From assembly GCA_964035545.1 (NCBI GenBank), contig OZ037772.1, positions 7,483,389-7,547,388 of the forward strand: a DNA stretch of 64,000 nt. The letters run 5' to 3'. Made by a program: the position numbers and the translations under genes. The DNA is from Bugula neritina (lineage: Eukaryota; Bryozoa; Gymnolaemata; Cheilostomatida; Bugulidae). Shown piece after piece: positions 13,086-25,612 of this stretch. How positions within the stretch are numbered: the first letter of the stretch is position 1; the number at the start of each line of letters is the position of its first letter. The notes below the pieces were generated by a model. The model did no database searches. It worked only from the letters and a program-made list of their open reading frames with translations, and had not been told where the DNA came from.

Positions 13086-14834
13086 CTAGAAGGAAAAATC
13101 ATATCACTTTGATAAATAACCATAAGCAATAGTTACTGAAATTAAACACAGGTTTTGTGATTGCATAACCTTTGTTCATTACTAAGTGGAGGATGGACTA
13201 CACCATCATGGTTTTTACGTTTTTTTCTACCATACAGAGGCTATGTTTTATAGAAAATAAGCATTATTACATAACTTTCTCAATTTAAACAGTGATAAAG
13301 CATAAACAGCCTATGCAAAGTATCCTATAGATATCTAAAAATATGACTTGAAATTCAACTGTGCACAAATTTTTTAGGTAAATGGATATATTGCATTTAC
13401 ATATTTTGATGTAGGATAAATATTGGTAAAAGTAAAAACTGCTCTTGTTTGCAAACATGGCCAAAAACCTCTAGTAAAACAAAAATTGCCAATTACAAAT
13501 CTGTTTTGACTGTTGTTTTAACTGCTAAAATATCAATTTTGCAATGAAGGTAAACAGTACACAATAAAACTAGCTAATAGTTGACTGAATTTATGGGGTA
13601 AATAATTGCACAATGGTGGTATAGTTTCAACTCTAACGTCTTGATCTCCGTAAGCATGGCCTAGAGGACAAGCCCATGATATTTGCAATCCTAAGTTAAC
13701 TGTTAATCAGTATTAAAAACATTGATATTAAATGCGATTATTTGATAACAAAATATTAGCTTTGTGTATAACCAAAAACGCTTTAAATTAAAAGTTAACA
13801 TATTTACTTCCATCACATTTAAATTTAGTATAAAAACAAAAAATAGTCAAAATGAAAAATATAGCTCAGTATGAGTATGACTATTAGTGCTAGTAGTAGT
13901 AGTAGTACTACTACTAGGAACATTAATTTCTACGTTGGAATCACCTATAAAACGAATACTATCAGTGTGTAAATAAGATAATTGAATCTGCTTCTAAAAC
14001 AAATACTATTGCAAGTAATAATATAATATGAAATGACAATCTCAATCTGTCTCACTCACAGACTCAGACTGAGTCTGACTCACCTTGCAATGAAAACTCA
14101 ACACATGCCGAGAATGAAATTATTAAAAACAAAGCGGCGTACTTCATTACAGAAAGTAGCTTTTTACATATTTTTTGTTAAATTTAGAACTAATTTATTG
14201 TTGTTGCAACTAATCTAACCGATGGCATATCTTATTTTAAGTATGAGCGCTGAAATGGAATGACAAGTTTTGATCACAGCGCAGCCATGTTTGTAGCCAG
14301 CAAGTGCTTCGGTGATTCTAGGCAACGCGTAAATAACAATCTGTGTGTGTAGTTGTCTTCTTTATAAAAAGCCTCTCTTATTGCTCGCTAAAACTATTGC
14401 GTTTGGATCGTATAATATTTATAACCATATTGAAACCTGTATTTAGGCAATCATTCCTAACTTGAATTTAATACTTTTACTTAGTTTGTTGGTCTAAAAA
14501 ATTCATAACATCGTAAATTCTTTGTTGGTTGAAAAGTTCAACGCGTAATTGTAATAAGTAATAATATAATTTATAATAATAATTACATTACTACTATTTT
14601 GTAAATGTTCTAGTAGTAACTCGTTGAAATCTAGGCGAGGTTTCTTAAGCTTACTATTGCTACGCGAGTGCCTTGTTAAGCCCTCCCAATATCTGTTTCA
14701 TTAGTTACAGTACTGAAAGATCGCAGCAGCGCTTGGCATTGCTACCTGTTCTTCGCTGAATTATCATTATAACGTTGTAGTTTTGTTGTATTTTGCTAAT
14801 ATAAATATAATAGGTTTTCTACATTTAAAACCTA
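13086..14834. other. Intergenic / unresolved 5' region between divergent genes
   Basis: The upstream exons and promoter of the minus-strand cysteine-rich gene, and the promoter and 5' UTR of PIH1D1, should lie here. I found no signal-peptide exon. The sequence is AT-rich, with a short self-complementary (AGT)n/(ACT)n run at about 13889-13917. The divergent arrangement would suit a shared promoter if the first exon of the minus gene is here. Confidence 0.4.
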
Positions 14835-16617
14835 ATGGAGAAGTTCAAAGAACAATTGCTGCTTGATAAAGAGCCTGCTGGAGATGACAACGCACTTTTA
14901 GAGGAATTCATGAGACTTTATGGTGGCTCTAGCTCAGCCCCAGAAGCCGAAAGTCAAAATCAAAATGAAAATCTAAAATTTAAAGTTGTCGAGCCGCATG
15001 CTGGGTTTTGTATAAAAACTAAATCTCAAGATGGAAATGGAAGTACAAGTAAAGTGTTTTTAAACATTTGCACCGCAGATCACATTCCATCACCTCAAGA
15101 AATCACTGATGAAGAACTAGCTGATATCCTGAGTTGCGAAGATCCCTCTAAATTCCGCGTTCCCATGAGTTTAGGAGAGCCTCACGCCGAAGTAGATAAG
15201 TCAGGCAATGGATGCATAGTATATGACATTGTTATTAGTCAAAAGTTTTTCAACAAAATCTCATCCAACAACTTATTCATGGGCTTTTTCATGTCCGTAG
15301 TATTTGAAGGTTTAGACAACAAGTATGATGTTAAGCTAAGTTCAGATTGGATCAAGTTGAAAAACAAAAAGCAAATGGGGAAAATTATGACTCAGCATAT
15401 TCGTACAGAGAGCAAGCCATGGATCGTAGAAATGGATGCAAACTCATCACCCAGTGCTCAATCAGTGGGGTAAGCATCACATCTTTCAGTTTTCTTTTGG
15501 TTAGATTATGACATACGATTTTTCATCATCCTTTAATACTAATAGCCTATATTATGTTGCACTCTGTTCTAAAACAAATTTGCTCTCATATTAGACAGCA
15601 TTTTTATACAAAACCATTTAATGTCACTCTTGGTTATGATTTTTTATCATGCATATCACATAGTATTTTGTTTACATTATTAACTCAAGGTTGCTATATT
15701 TGCAGGCCATTAATCTCGGAGGTGAAAGATACTGTCAAAGCTAAATCAGTTGAGCCCAAGTATAAGATTGTTCAGGAGCCAACTACTGGACACCCTGACT
15801 ATTTGATTGCCGAGGTGACAAATGTTCTCGTGTTGTTATTGGTTGAAGGTTGTAGGATGTATTTATGGTTGTTGTGTGATATTGTAATGGGTTATGCAGT
15901 CTAATAATATGAAATTACTCTCTCTCCCTTGTGGGGAATACTAATAGACACTAAATGTTATCCAATGAGAAGAACAGGAAGGCGAGCTTCCTGTCCAGTG
16001 ACAATTCCCGGGTTAATTAGCAATTATCACGTTGTTGTGAGCGAGGACTCGTAGTGTAAACACGTATTAGTAGGTGACTAATGTCAGCAGTAAATTGATG
16101 TAATGTTTGTATTGTGTTTTATTGTGGATAATAAAAGTTATTACTCGACAGCTACCCTAGTAATTACTAGTTAACGCCAGCACTGAATACCTCAGATAAA
16201 TCCACGCATAACTATTGTGTAACCCACAACAATATTATATAACCAAAATCTAAGGTAACTAGATTTTTGAATCAAAAATTAAATAAATCAGTATGTTATA
16301 TCTTAATTACTCTAATAAATCACAGTGGTTAATATGTAGGAGGTCTCTTCAGGCTCTTTGTGTTGTTCAGTCACTGGCTCTCAGTCTATATAATTATGTG
16401 TTTACAGATAGATCTGCCTGAGATAAGGAGTAGTAAAGCCATCACATTGGACATAGGAGAGGACTGTATTGTACTAAACACCAGGTCTCTGCTCTACTCA
16501 CTACATATCTACCTTCCTTACAGCTTTGTTCAGACAGAGTGTGGTGCACAGTTTGATAAACAGTCTAAGAAACTCTCCATAACTTTACCTGTTGTCCCTC
16601 AGCAGGCAGTATCATGA
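14835..16617 (+). CDS. PIH1D1: PIH1 domain-containing protein 1 (R2TP co-chaperone subunit)
   Basis: Three exons, 14835-15469, 15706-15814 and 16408-16617, join in frame to 954 nt (317 aa; human PIH1D1 is 290 aa). Donors are GTAAGC and GTGACA; acceptors are TTTGCAG and TTTACAG. The N-terminal PIH domain (about residues 50-205) keeps family signatures: GFCIKT, KVFLNIC, the exact string PMSLGEPHAE, YD, and LKNKKQMG. The C-terminal CS-like part keeps YLIAEIDLPEI and LDIGEDCIVL. PIH1D1 joins RPAP3 with RUVBL1/2 in R2TP, which works with HSP90 to assemble PIKKs, snoRNPs and RNA polymerase II; the PIH domain reads phosphorylated DSDD/E motifs. The lysines of CIKT and SKVF correspond to the phosphopeptide-binding lysines. 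The start is the first ATG in the exon after an AT-rich leader. The gene looks intact. Confidence 0.93.
15930..16228 (+). mobile_element. Possible small solo LTR in PIH1D1 intron 2
   Basis: The segment begins TGTGGGGAATAC and ends TAACCCACA, giving short TGTGGG/CCCACA terminal inverted repeats, and contains AATAAAAG about 100 bases before the end. This is the layout of a short LTR. I see no target duplication and no second copy in the window, so this is tentative. Confidence 0.35.
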
Positions 16618-17927
16618 CATGCTATCAGTGACACTTCAAGCACCTGTTGGCAACTGCCTACGTGACTCAGCTGGATGACATGGCATCGTAGTTGGTATGG
16701 TGTGATGTAAGTCAGTGATCAAAGTCGAGTAATTGCATGCTATCAACTTGTGAAAATCAGAGATAAAATTATGTTGTTTGCATATTATCCATTATCTTTA
16801 AATTGGAATTGCGTATACCAGCCTGGGAGCTTAGCCTTGTTGTTTTACTGAAATATATATAAATAAATGAGTTTTTAAACTTTTTAATGATGCCACTTGT
16901 GGTAATACAGTACCTGCTTGGCTTCTGCTGTTACTTTTCTCATCTCACATGTACGTATGGTAAATTAAACTATTTATGCAATAATGCATAAATATATAAT
17001 ATTATAATATACTGTAAGATGGTTAAAACAACAATCAATGTTTAAGTTTCAAGTCCAAATTATAACTTATAACATAATTTCAAGCACTGCTCGACTCAAA
17101 ATGAATACTATTCTACTACTAAATCTCCATTGACCTAATGTTATACAAAACTGATAGGTTTCATTGTTGCTTAAGTAGTTGAAATATTATAGAATTAGCA
17201 GCATAGTGAAATTCTATATAAAATTTCACTTGTTTTGCCAGAAATAGCTGTCTGTATCCATGGTGAGCTAGCTCAAAAGTCTACCTTAATATTTTATAAA
17301 CAGTAATGTTGTTGGTGACTGTCATGTAGCACCTTGTATACTCCACTAAACAAAAGTAATGCCCCCCCCCCCCTGTTAAACATCTTTGCTGGTGTTTTAC
17401 CACAATGCTGACAGAGCCATGAATGTAGACATTAACTGATAACTTATGGTATGCAAGGTTTTAAATAATGTTCTGCAATTCTGTTTACATCCTGTGTAGC
17501 TAGTACATAACAGTTGACAGGCAGTAAGAAATTGTCAAGAAGGAAATAAAGCTGTGAGTGATTTTAGGCAGCTGGCAGTGTAACAGTAAGCAACGTAATA
17601 GCTGCTGGTAACGAACTGTCATTAAGAGGTTACTGACAGGAATATTGGTAGGCAACTGACAGTAACAGTAAGCAACTGATATTGATAAATGGCAACTGAC
17701 AGTAATAGTAAGCAACTGATATTGATAGATGGCAACTGACAGTAACAGTAAGCAATTGATATTTAAAGTTGGCTATACTGACAGTAATAGTCCAGTGTTT
17801 TAGAATGGCCCTCTGAATACAGTTGCTGAAAAGGGAGAGTTCAATTATCTTCCTACTGTTGAACAGTGTGGTAAATATTAGGAATTATCCCCCTTGACAT
17901 ATTACTTATGGCTGTTTTTCTAAATAC
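16618..17927. other. PIH1D1 3' UTR and intergenic DNA
   Basis: An AATAAA at 16862 is a plausible polyadenylation signal about 245 bases after the PIH1D1 stop. The rest is AT-rich with a poly-C run (17362-17373). No gene is supported. Confidence 0.45.
17645..17765. repeat. Minisatellite, about 40-bp unit, three copies
   Basis: The unit GGCAACTGACAGTAACAGTAAG followed by CAACTGATATTGATA repeats three times with few changes, and weaker copies extend to both sides. The minus-strand frame across it is repeat-derived. Confidence 0.75.
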
Positions 17928-18423
17928 TGTAGTTATAGCTAAGTCTGTAGCATAACTTCCTAATACCTTAAAATACTATGGCTATTGTTAAGCCTTTAGC
18001 ATAGTAAACAGTTAATCCCCTTTTCCCAATTATAAGTTACAATACGCATACACTTGGTTGGGTTCATTTTTTCTGATTCATGTAAACCGACAGTTGGACC
18101 GATTTCGGCAGGTGGATGCCGACAAACCGAATGTCGGTTGCCGACATGATCAGTGTCAGTTACCGACATGACGAATGTCGCCATTCCCTGCCGAACATCG
18201 GCCCGCTGTCGGTAGAAGGTTCTAGAAGTCCTTTGTTCCACTGGTATAAAAGGACACGCATTTTAGAGCTTCAGTCACTTGCGGACTGGAGCTCACACTG
18301 GATACTTCTCTCTACTACAATAAAGTACTGCAAGCACACGGCAACCTCTCCCTCTTGTCTCTTCTATAACAAGGAGTTATGTTCTCTGCCTGATTTCATT
18401 CTATAACCCACAAAACTACTACA
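17928..18423 (+). mobile_element. Probable solo LTR, plus strand
   Basis: It ends AACCCACAAAACTACTACA, the same terminus as the 25188-25608 LTR, and carries a TATA-like GGTATAAAAGG, a CTGGAGCTCACACTGG core and CAATAAAG in the expected order. The section 18084-18215 is an array of short CCGACA/TGTCGG inverted motifs. A TGTAGTTATAG at 17928 is the best start, but no target duplication was found, so the left end is uncertain. Confidence 0.55.
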
Positions 18424-20199
<1,776 letters not shown>

Positions 20200-20203
20200 C
20201 ATG

Positions 20204-20628
20204 TGTAGTGGAAATATATTTATTACATTAGAGTAATCTTTTTATGTATTGTATTTTATTTTTATTTTGAAATTTAATGTAATGTGATTATGTTTTTCGA
20301 TCCTGTCCGATTGTCGGTACAAGTGCTGATTGTCGGGCTCTGACATCGGACCACGGTACTGATGCCGGAGTCCGATTGTCGGAAGTTGCTGATTGTCGGG
20401 CTCCGACAATCAGACAGGATGAGAACAAAAAACTTTTCTTGTATAAAATGAGGTAAGCTCGCAGTGTAGAGTCAGTCTACTACTAGAGCTCGCTGGATCA
20501 AGACTACTTTTACCAGGTATAAATAATACAATAAAGGTTCATCTACTCAAGCTTGTTACCACTTCTTGTTCTTTATACTGGAGCTATGTTTCCCACTTAG
20601 ACTGCATTCTACCCACAAAACTACTAAA
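20204..20628 (+). repeat. 5' LTR of the gypsy-like element
   Basis: It starts TGTAGTGGAAATATA and ends AAACTACTAAA (the last CA is degraded to AA). It contains a GATTGTCGG-type palindromic array (about 20300-20415), a TATA-like TTGTATAAAATGAGG, the core CTACTACTAGAGCTCGC and CAATAAAGG. It aligns along its length with 25188-25608, with many substitutions, so the insertion is not recent. Confidence 0.85.
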
Positions 20629-20689
20629 TTGGTGGCAGCGGTGGAATCCAGAATAGTTAAGTGGCCTACTGAAAGGATAGAAGATCAAG

Positions 20690-21534
20690 ATGGCCAAAGG
20701 GGAGAGAGAGGACCAGTCGCTGAAGTGCCAACAAGACCAGCCCTTACATTGGAGGCTCTGGTGGCGGCCCTCCGAGAGGTCCAAGGGGCTGGACAGGCGC
20801 TACCTGTTGAAAGTGCCGCCTCAAGCCCCCGACCTTCTGATCAGACAGCGATATGGAGCAATTTATCTGGAAGTTTAAGTATGTGGCCACCATTGCTGAA
20901 TGGCCAGCACTAGTGCGCGTCCTGTAACTTTGAGCCCGATGAAGCCCACATAATACGAGCTCTCCGAAACTCGTTTTGGTTTGACAACCCAAGAAGCCAG
21001 GGACAAGCTGCAAGGGCTAAGAAAAAATTGGAGGATGTTCTTACAAGACCATGGCAACTGGATTAAGAGGCTGGCCTAAACTGCTTTCAGTCAGGCCAAC
21101 GAAGACAAGAAGAGACGCCTGATATATAATGCGTCTTTTAGAACTATTAAAAACTCAGGACTACAACGCTACTGATTGGCGGCCTAGTTAAGTACTATTA
21201 AGGAGGCCCTGAAGAAGAGCAAGGCCCATTATCAGGTTGATGGACCCCATGGGCCTGACTTTGCCGCCCACCAGGTAGCCAAAGAAAAAAAGGAGACCAT
21301 CCCACTCCCTACTCTGATCATAGCGGCAGCTACCACAAAGTCGCCAGAGCATACACAGCTCACCATGTTGATGGACATGGTGAAGGACCTGCAGGCTACG
21401 GTGACAGAGCTGCAACGCAACCAAGCCAACAGGCGGGCTCCACAATTGCGGGATGATCCTGTCCGCCCTCCACACCTAACCTGCTAAACATGTGGTGCGT
21501 ACGGACATGTGAAAAGGCAATGCCCTAGGGGAAG
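20690..21534 (+). pseudogene. gag remnant of the gypsy-like element
   Basis: The candidate start ATGGCCAAAGGGG is followed by an open stretch with LTLEALVAALREVQ in one frame, then a capsid-like stretch starting MEQFIWKFKYVAT at 20852 in another. At the end a zinc knuckle (C-x-x-CGAYGHVKRQC) carries a stop between its first two cysteines. The frame changes several times, so it is not translatable. Confidence 0.6.
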
Positions 21535-21959
21535 ATGAGTGCCTTTAAACAGCTGAGGCTCACGGTAACTTCCACCCTGAGCGCCTGAGCCCCAAGCCAG
21601 TCCCATTTGGGGAAGGCTTAGAGGACACGCAGGAGGACCTCTAAAGAGCCTGCTGATGCTGAGTGGCAGGCACATCAAAGACCTCTGACACCGCAAGGTC
21701 TGCCCGATCATCCGGCCTGGCCGCTCTGTAACCGATTCGCAGGGTTGCCCGAAGAGGTTGTGAAAGAAGATTCAGCTTACTCGCAAGAGTATCTCAAGCT
21801 ATTTTCTCAACTTCAGAAAACCCCTGGTGTCTGCAAAACAAAGAGGAGGCCTGTTGTGCAGACCCAAGTAGTGTCTCCCCCAGAGACTAACTGCTCCAGG
21901 AGCACCCAGCCGTACGGAAGCAGCTATTTCCTGCACAGAAAAATTTTGATTAGAGCTGC

Positions 21960-23850
21960 CACATTCTGACTGAACACTGGGTGCACCACCAACCCGCTGA
22001 GTCAGCGTCTTTTCGACACTCTTGGTTACCGTTAGCGTGCGAGCCTCGCGCCGTTTGAAGGTGCACATAGTACGTTGGTGGACAAATCATGTATTTTTTT
22101 GCTACGGCATCGTCACACTACTTGGATGTGTCCGTGATCAGGTGATTCACAAAATGCTCATAGTCAACCAGCTAAAGGAGGTCGTCATCTTAGGGGTGTA
22201 ATTTCTGAAGAAACACCAGTGTCACATGAATTACCAGAAGTCGACGGTGGTGATGGCTGGGAACGAACTTGTCTGTGTTGACAAGTTTGGCAGGCCCTTG
22301 GTGGACAAAGTCCAGGCAGTGCGGGACTGCACGGTTCCTGGGAGATTCCATACAACTCTCCGCTGCAGGGTCAACTGCAAGGAGATTGCAGGTCTAAAGT
22401 GGTGGAAGGAGCGCACAAAGTAATTCGACTGGCAAACAGCCTAAATCGGCTAGACTGTCAGAGAGAGCTTCTCGTGCAGGGTATCAACCCCTTCACCGAA
22501 CCAGTCTGATTATTAGCTGGGGCGCTGGTGGAGAAGTACCACTCCATCTAGGAAGCGGATGTGGGGCAGGCGCTAGAAACAGTAGCCAACATCCAGTGAA
22601 ACTCTCCTTGTACCAGTCGAGAAGCAGTCCCGGAGCACTTGGCTGACCTCTATGGTAGAACTTTTGACAACTGTACAAATAGTACTGAACGCCAAGTACT
22701 GGCTCAACTACTCATAGAGTACAGTGATGTCTTCAGTTGCGGAGATGGAGACATGGAGCTGATTAAGGTTATCTCCCATGAGATACCCTTGGCAGCCAGC
22801 ACAGCCCCTATCAGGTAGCCAACCCGATGTTTAGGCCCGGAGAAGGAGGTGAGCCGACAAGTACAGAATCTTCTCGTCTGGGACCTGATTGAGCCTGCCT
22901 ACGGTGCGTGGAGCTCTCCAGTAGTCCAAGTCGAGAAAAAGGATAGTAGCTGGAGGTTCTGTGTGGACTACCGCCAACTCAACAGTGTTACCATCCAGGA
23001 TGCCCGCCCTTTCCCACAGACAGATTAGTCGCCGGATGCCCTTGCGAGCAGTAAGTACTTTTGTACATTGGATCTGCTTAGCAGGTATTGGCAAGTGCCC
23101 CTTAGTCCTGATGCCCAAGACAGAGCAGAATTCATCACCGGTGATGGGCTCTGAAAATGGAAAGTGCTGTCATTCAGTCTTACATCCGCCCCGGCAACTT
23201 TCCAGCAACTCATGAAACATGTCCTCAATGGATTACACTTGAAGACCCTGGCAATCTAACTGGATGATGTCATTGGTATCTCCCTGACTTTACGATTCAT
23301 GTCAGTCGTCTGCGAGAGGTCTTTGAGCGCCCCCGGGCAGCTGAACTGAAGTTTAAGCTTTCCAAGTGTGCACTCCTGCAGCTGGAAGTCATTGACCTGG
23401 GCCATGAAGTTGCTCGTGATAGAGTTGCTACCAACACGGAGAAGGTGCAAGCTGTGAATGAGTGGACTGTTCCCCAAGACCTTCCTGAGTTGCGGGCATT
23501 GGTGAGCCTGGTAAAGCACTATCGGCAGTACATGCCTGGGTTTGCAAGGGTGGCTCAGCCTTTGAATCAGCTAACTGCCAAGGGAGTCCGGTGGCAATGG
23601 ATACAGGAGGAGTAGCAGACATTTGAGTTTTTCAAGCAACAGCTAATGGAGGCGTCAATCCTGTCGTATCCTGATCCATCCAGAGAGTGCATCCTGGACA
23701 TCGACGCCAGCAACCATAGCGTGAGAGCTGTTTTGTCCCAATTCCAGGGTGGAAGTGAGGTGGTTGTAGCTTACTACAGCAAGAACCTCGCGACCGCCGG
23801 TCAGTCAGTCAGGTATTTGTTTAGGGCTAGATCCTCTAGTATCGGAGTCT
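21960..23850 (+). pseudogene. pol remnant: protease, reverse transcriptase, RNase H
   Basis: The protease region reads LNTGCTTNPLSQRLFDTL near 21968, where the usual catalytic Asp of D-T/S-G is Asn. The RT region, about 22740-23500, contains LIEPAYGAWSSPVV, WRFCVDYRQLNSV, LDLLSRYWQVPL and ATFQQLMKHVL; the YxDD box is present only as LDDV with a stop just before it. RNase H-like sequence (23646-23820) has ILDIDASNHSVRAVLSQ and AYYSKNL. Several stops and at least one frameshift break the reading frame. The protein then ends without a recognisable integrase. Confidence 0.75.
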
Positions 23851-24232
23851 AGCCCAACTTTTACTAGTTGGCCTGCACTAGACTCACCCGAAACTGCCCT
23901 GTTTGAGACTATCAATATGGATTTCGGAGAAGATTCACTCCACGATTACCTGTTAGATCAGGACGTGAGGTCAGTTTTTCTCTAGAATTATTGCAATTCC
24001 CAGTCTCTAGCAGGGTACCCAACAAACAGGTACCGAATTTCGGCAACAGTGAGACAGGCCAGTCACGGCCTCTACTGTTGTAGGGACTGATGTGGAGAGG
24101 AAGGATGCTGGGACGAGTTGTATCAACTCCTTTCCTGTCCAGGCCCTTTGTTCGGCTCTTAGCAGTCTGAAGGGTGCCACTCAAATATCTGAGGTGCTAC
24201 CCACCACCGCTAGTATACCTGTCTCCTAGCCC

Positions 24233-25000
24233 ATGGAGCTCCATCTATCCGCGGGGGACCAGCAGGTGATCCTGCACCTTGAGCGTTTTGAAGAATACTC
24301 ATCAGGTGTGTTGGCTCTACCTCAGGCCCTGTTCGCCCGCCAACACTGGACCACCAAAGAAACTAATCTCCAGATACGCGGAGCTTGCAGCGAGATGGGC
24401 AACCGTGCATGTCATCAGTGCCGGAAGAAGTTCTCTTCCACACGTCAGCTGCGTGTACACACCCCGCAGCACTTGGTAAGCGTATTCTGTTCATGTGACA
24501 AATGCTCTTATTAGCGCGACTGTGTGCTGTGCCATCAGCACATAGCTCGCTGCCACATAGGTCATACGTTCGTGGTCGATGAGACCATGTTTCCGAAGTT
24601 CAGGGACTTGATTCTGCCACACCTCAAGGACCCCCATAAATGACAGCTTTTGCTTTTGGTTTCCTGGCGCATTGGCCCTTGAGAGAGGAGGACCTTGAAC
24701 CGGCCGCTGCATCCCAACCACCAGCTACCCAGCCTTTTTGGGTCCTGCTGGCACGGGTCGCCAAAGTCCACTGCTATAGGCCTGGACCCTCGACCCGCAG
24801 CGGCGAATAAGAAGAAGAGGGACCAGCATACTCGTGTAGCCTGAATCTCTCAGTCTACCCAGGACCACCGACCGATCTGCCCACTGGAAGATGAGGTTCG
24901 GCACCTGTGCCACCATATGCGGCGATATGAAGAAGAGATGCGGCCTTCTGAAAGCAGCTTAGCCGTCTAGAGCACCCTGATGGAGGCCGCCGACACTTAT
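24233..25000 (+). pseudogene. Extra 3' frame with a C2H2 zinc finger, in the gypsy-like element
   Basis: An uninterrupted frame at 24233-24514 (93 aa) contains CHQCRKKFSSTRQLRVH followed by TPQH, an exact C-X2-C-X12-H-X3-H pattern. It is followed by more Cys/His pairs (CSCDKC, then CVLCHQH after a stop). The same frame continues, with several stops, to about 24990. It sits where the integrase or a third ORF would be. It may be an element-specific third ORF or captured sequence. Confidence 0.5.
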
Positions 25001-25187
25001 CAGAATTATTTTACAGATATGGTGGTGGGTGTGTGTGGTGTGCTTAAATTCTCCCATTTCATTTTCTTGTGTGTGCATATACATTTTTTTTTACATATAT
25101 AGCTGTTTATCATCTTGTTCATGCAAATAGTATTTTGGGGTTTCGCCTTGTTTTTGTTATCGGAATCCGGCTTTCTGATGGGAGGTG

Positions 25188-25608
25188 TGTTTAGTGAAAA
25201 TATATACATATATATATATTGCATTAGAGTTGTCTTTTCATGCATCGGTTTTTTTCTAACTTCATTGTAAGGCGATTATGCAATTTGATCCTGTCCGATT
25301 GTCGGTACAAGTGCCAATTGTTGGGCTCCAACAATGGACCAAAGTACCGATTGTCGGAAGGTGTCAATTGTCAGGCACCGATAATCAAACAGGATGACAA
25401 CAAAGAATGTTTCTTGTATAAAATGAGGTAAGCTCGCAGTGTAGAGTCAGTCTACTACTAGAGCTCGCCGGATCAGGACTATTTTTACCAGTTATATATA
25501 CTAAAATAAAAATTCATCATAGATTCAAGCTTGTTACCTCACCTTGTTCTTTCTATTCTGGAGTTATGCTCCCCAGTTGAAGTGGATTCTACCTACAAAA
25601 CTACTACA
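25188..25608 (+). repeat. 3' LTR of the gypsy-like element
   Basis: It starts TGTTTAGTGAAAATATA and ends AAAACTACTACA, followed directly by the target duplicate CATG. The internal order matches the 5' LTR: GATTGTCGG array, TATA-like box, CTACTACTAGAGCTCGC core, then AAAATAAAAATTC in place of CAATAAAGG. Confidence 0.87.
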
Positions 25609-25612
25609 CATG

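Larger units (their letters stand above)
20200..25612 (+). mobile_element. Decayed Ty3/gypsy-like LTR retrotransposon with TSD
   Basis: Two LTRs (20204-20628 and 25188-25608) flank about 4.56 kb, and both outer ends carry the target duplication CATG (20200-20203, 25609-25612). A primer-binding site (TGGTGGCAGCGGTGG) begins at 20630, just after the 5' LTR, and a purine-rich tract (GATGGGAGG) precedes the 3' LTR. Inside, in order, are gag-like sequence, a CX2CX4HX4C knuckle with an in-frame stop (about 21481-21523), a protease motif TGCTTN, an RT core with CVDYRQLN, and an RNase H-like segment (LDIDASNHS). Stops and frameshifts interrupt all of them. I found no integrase HHCC or DDE motif in the roughly 380 bases after RNase H. 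A further C2H2-containing frame follows. The element cannot be autonomous as it stands. Gypsy is the best call from the PR-RT-RH order and the RT motif. Confidence 0.85.
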
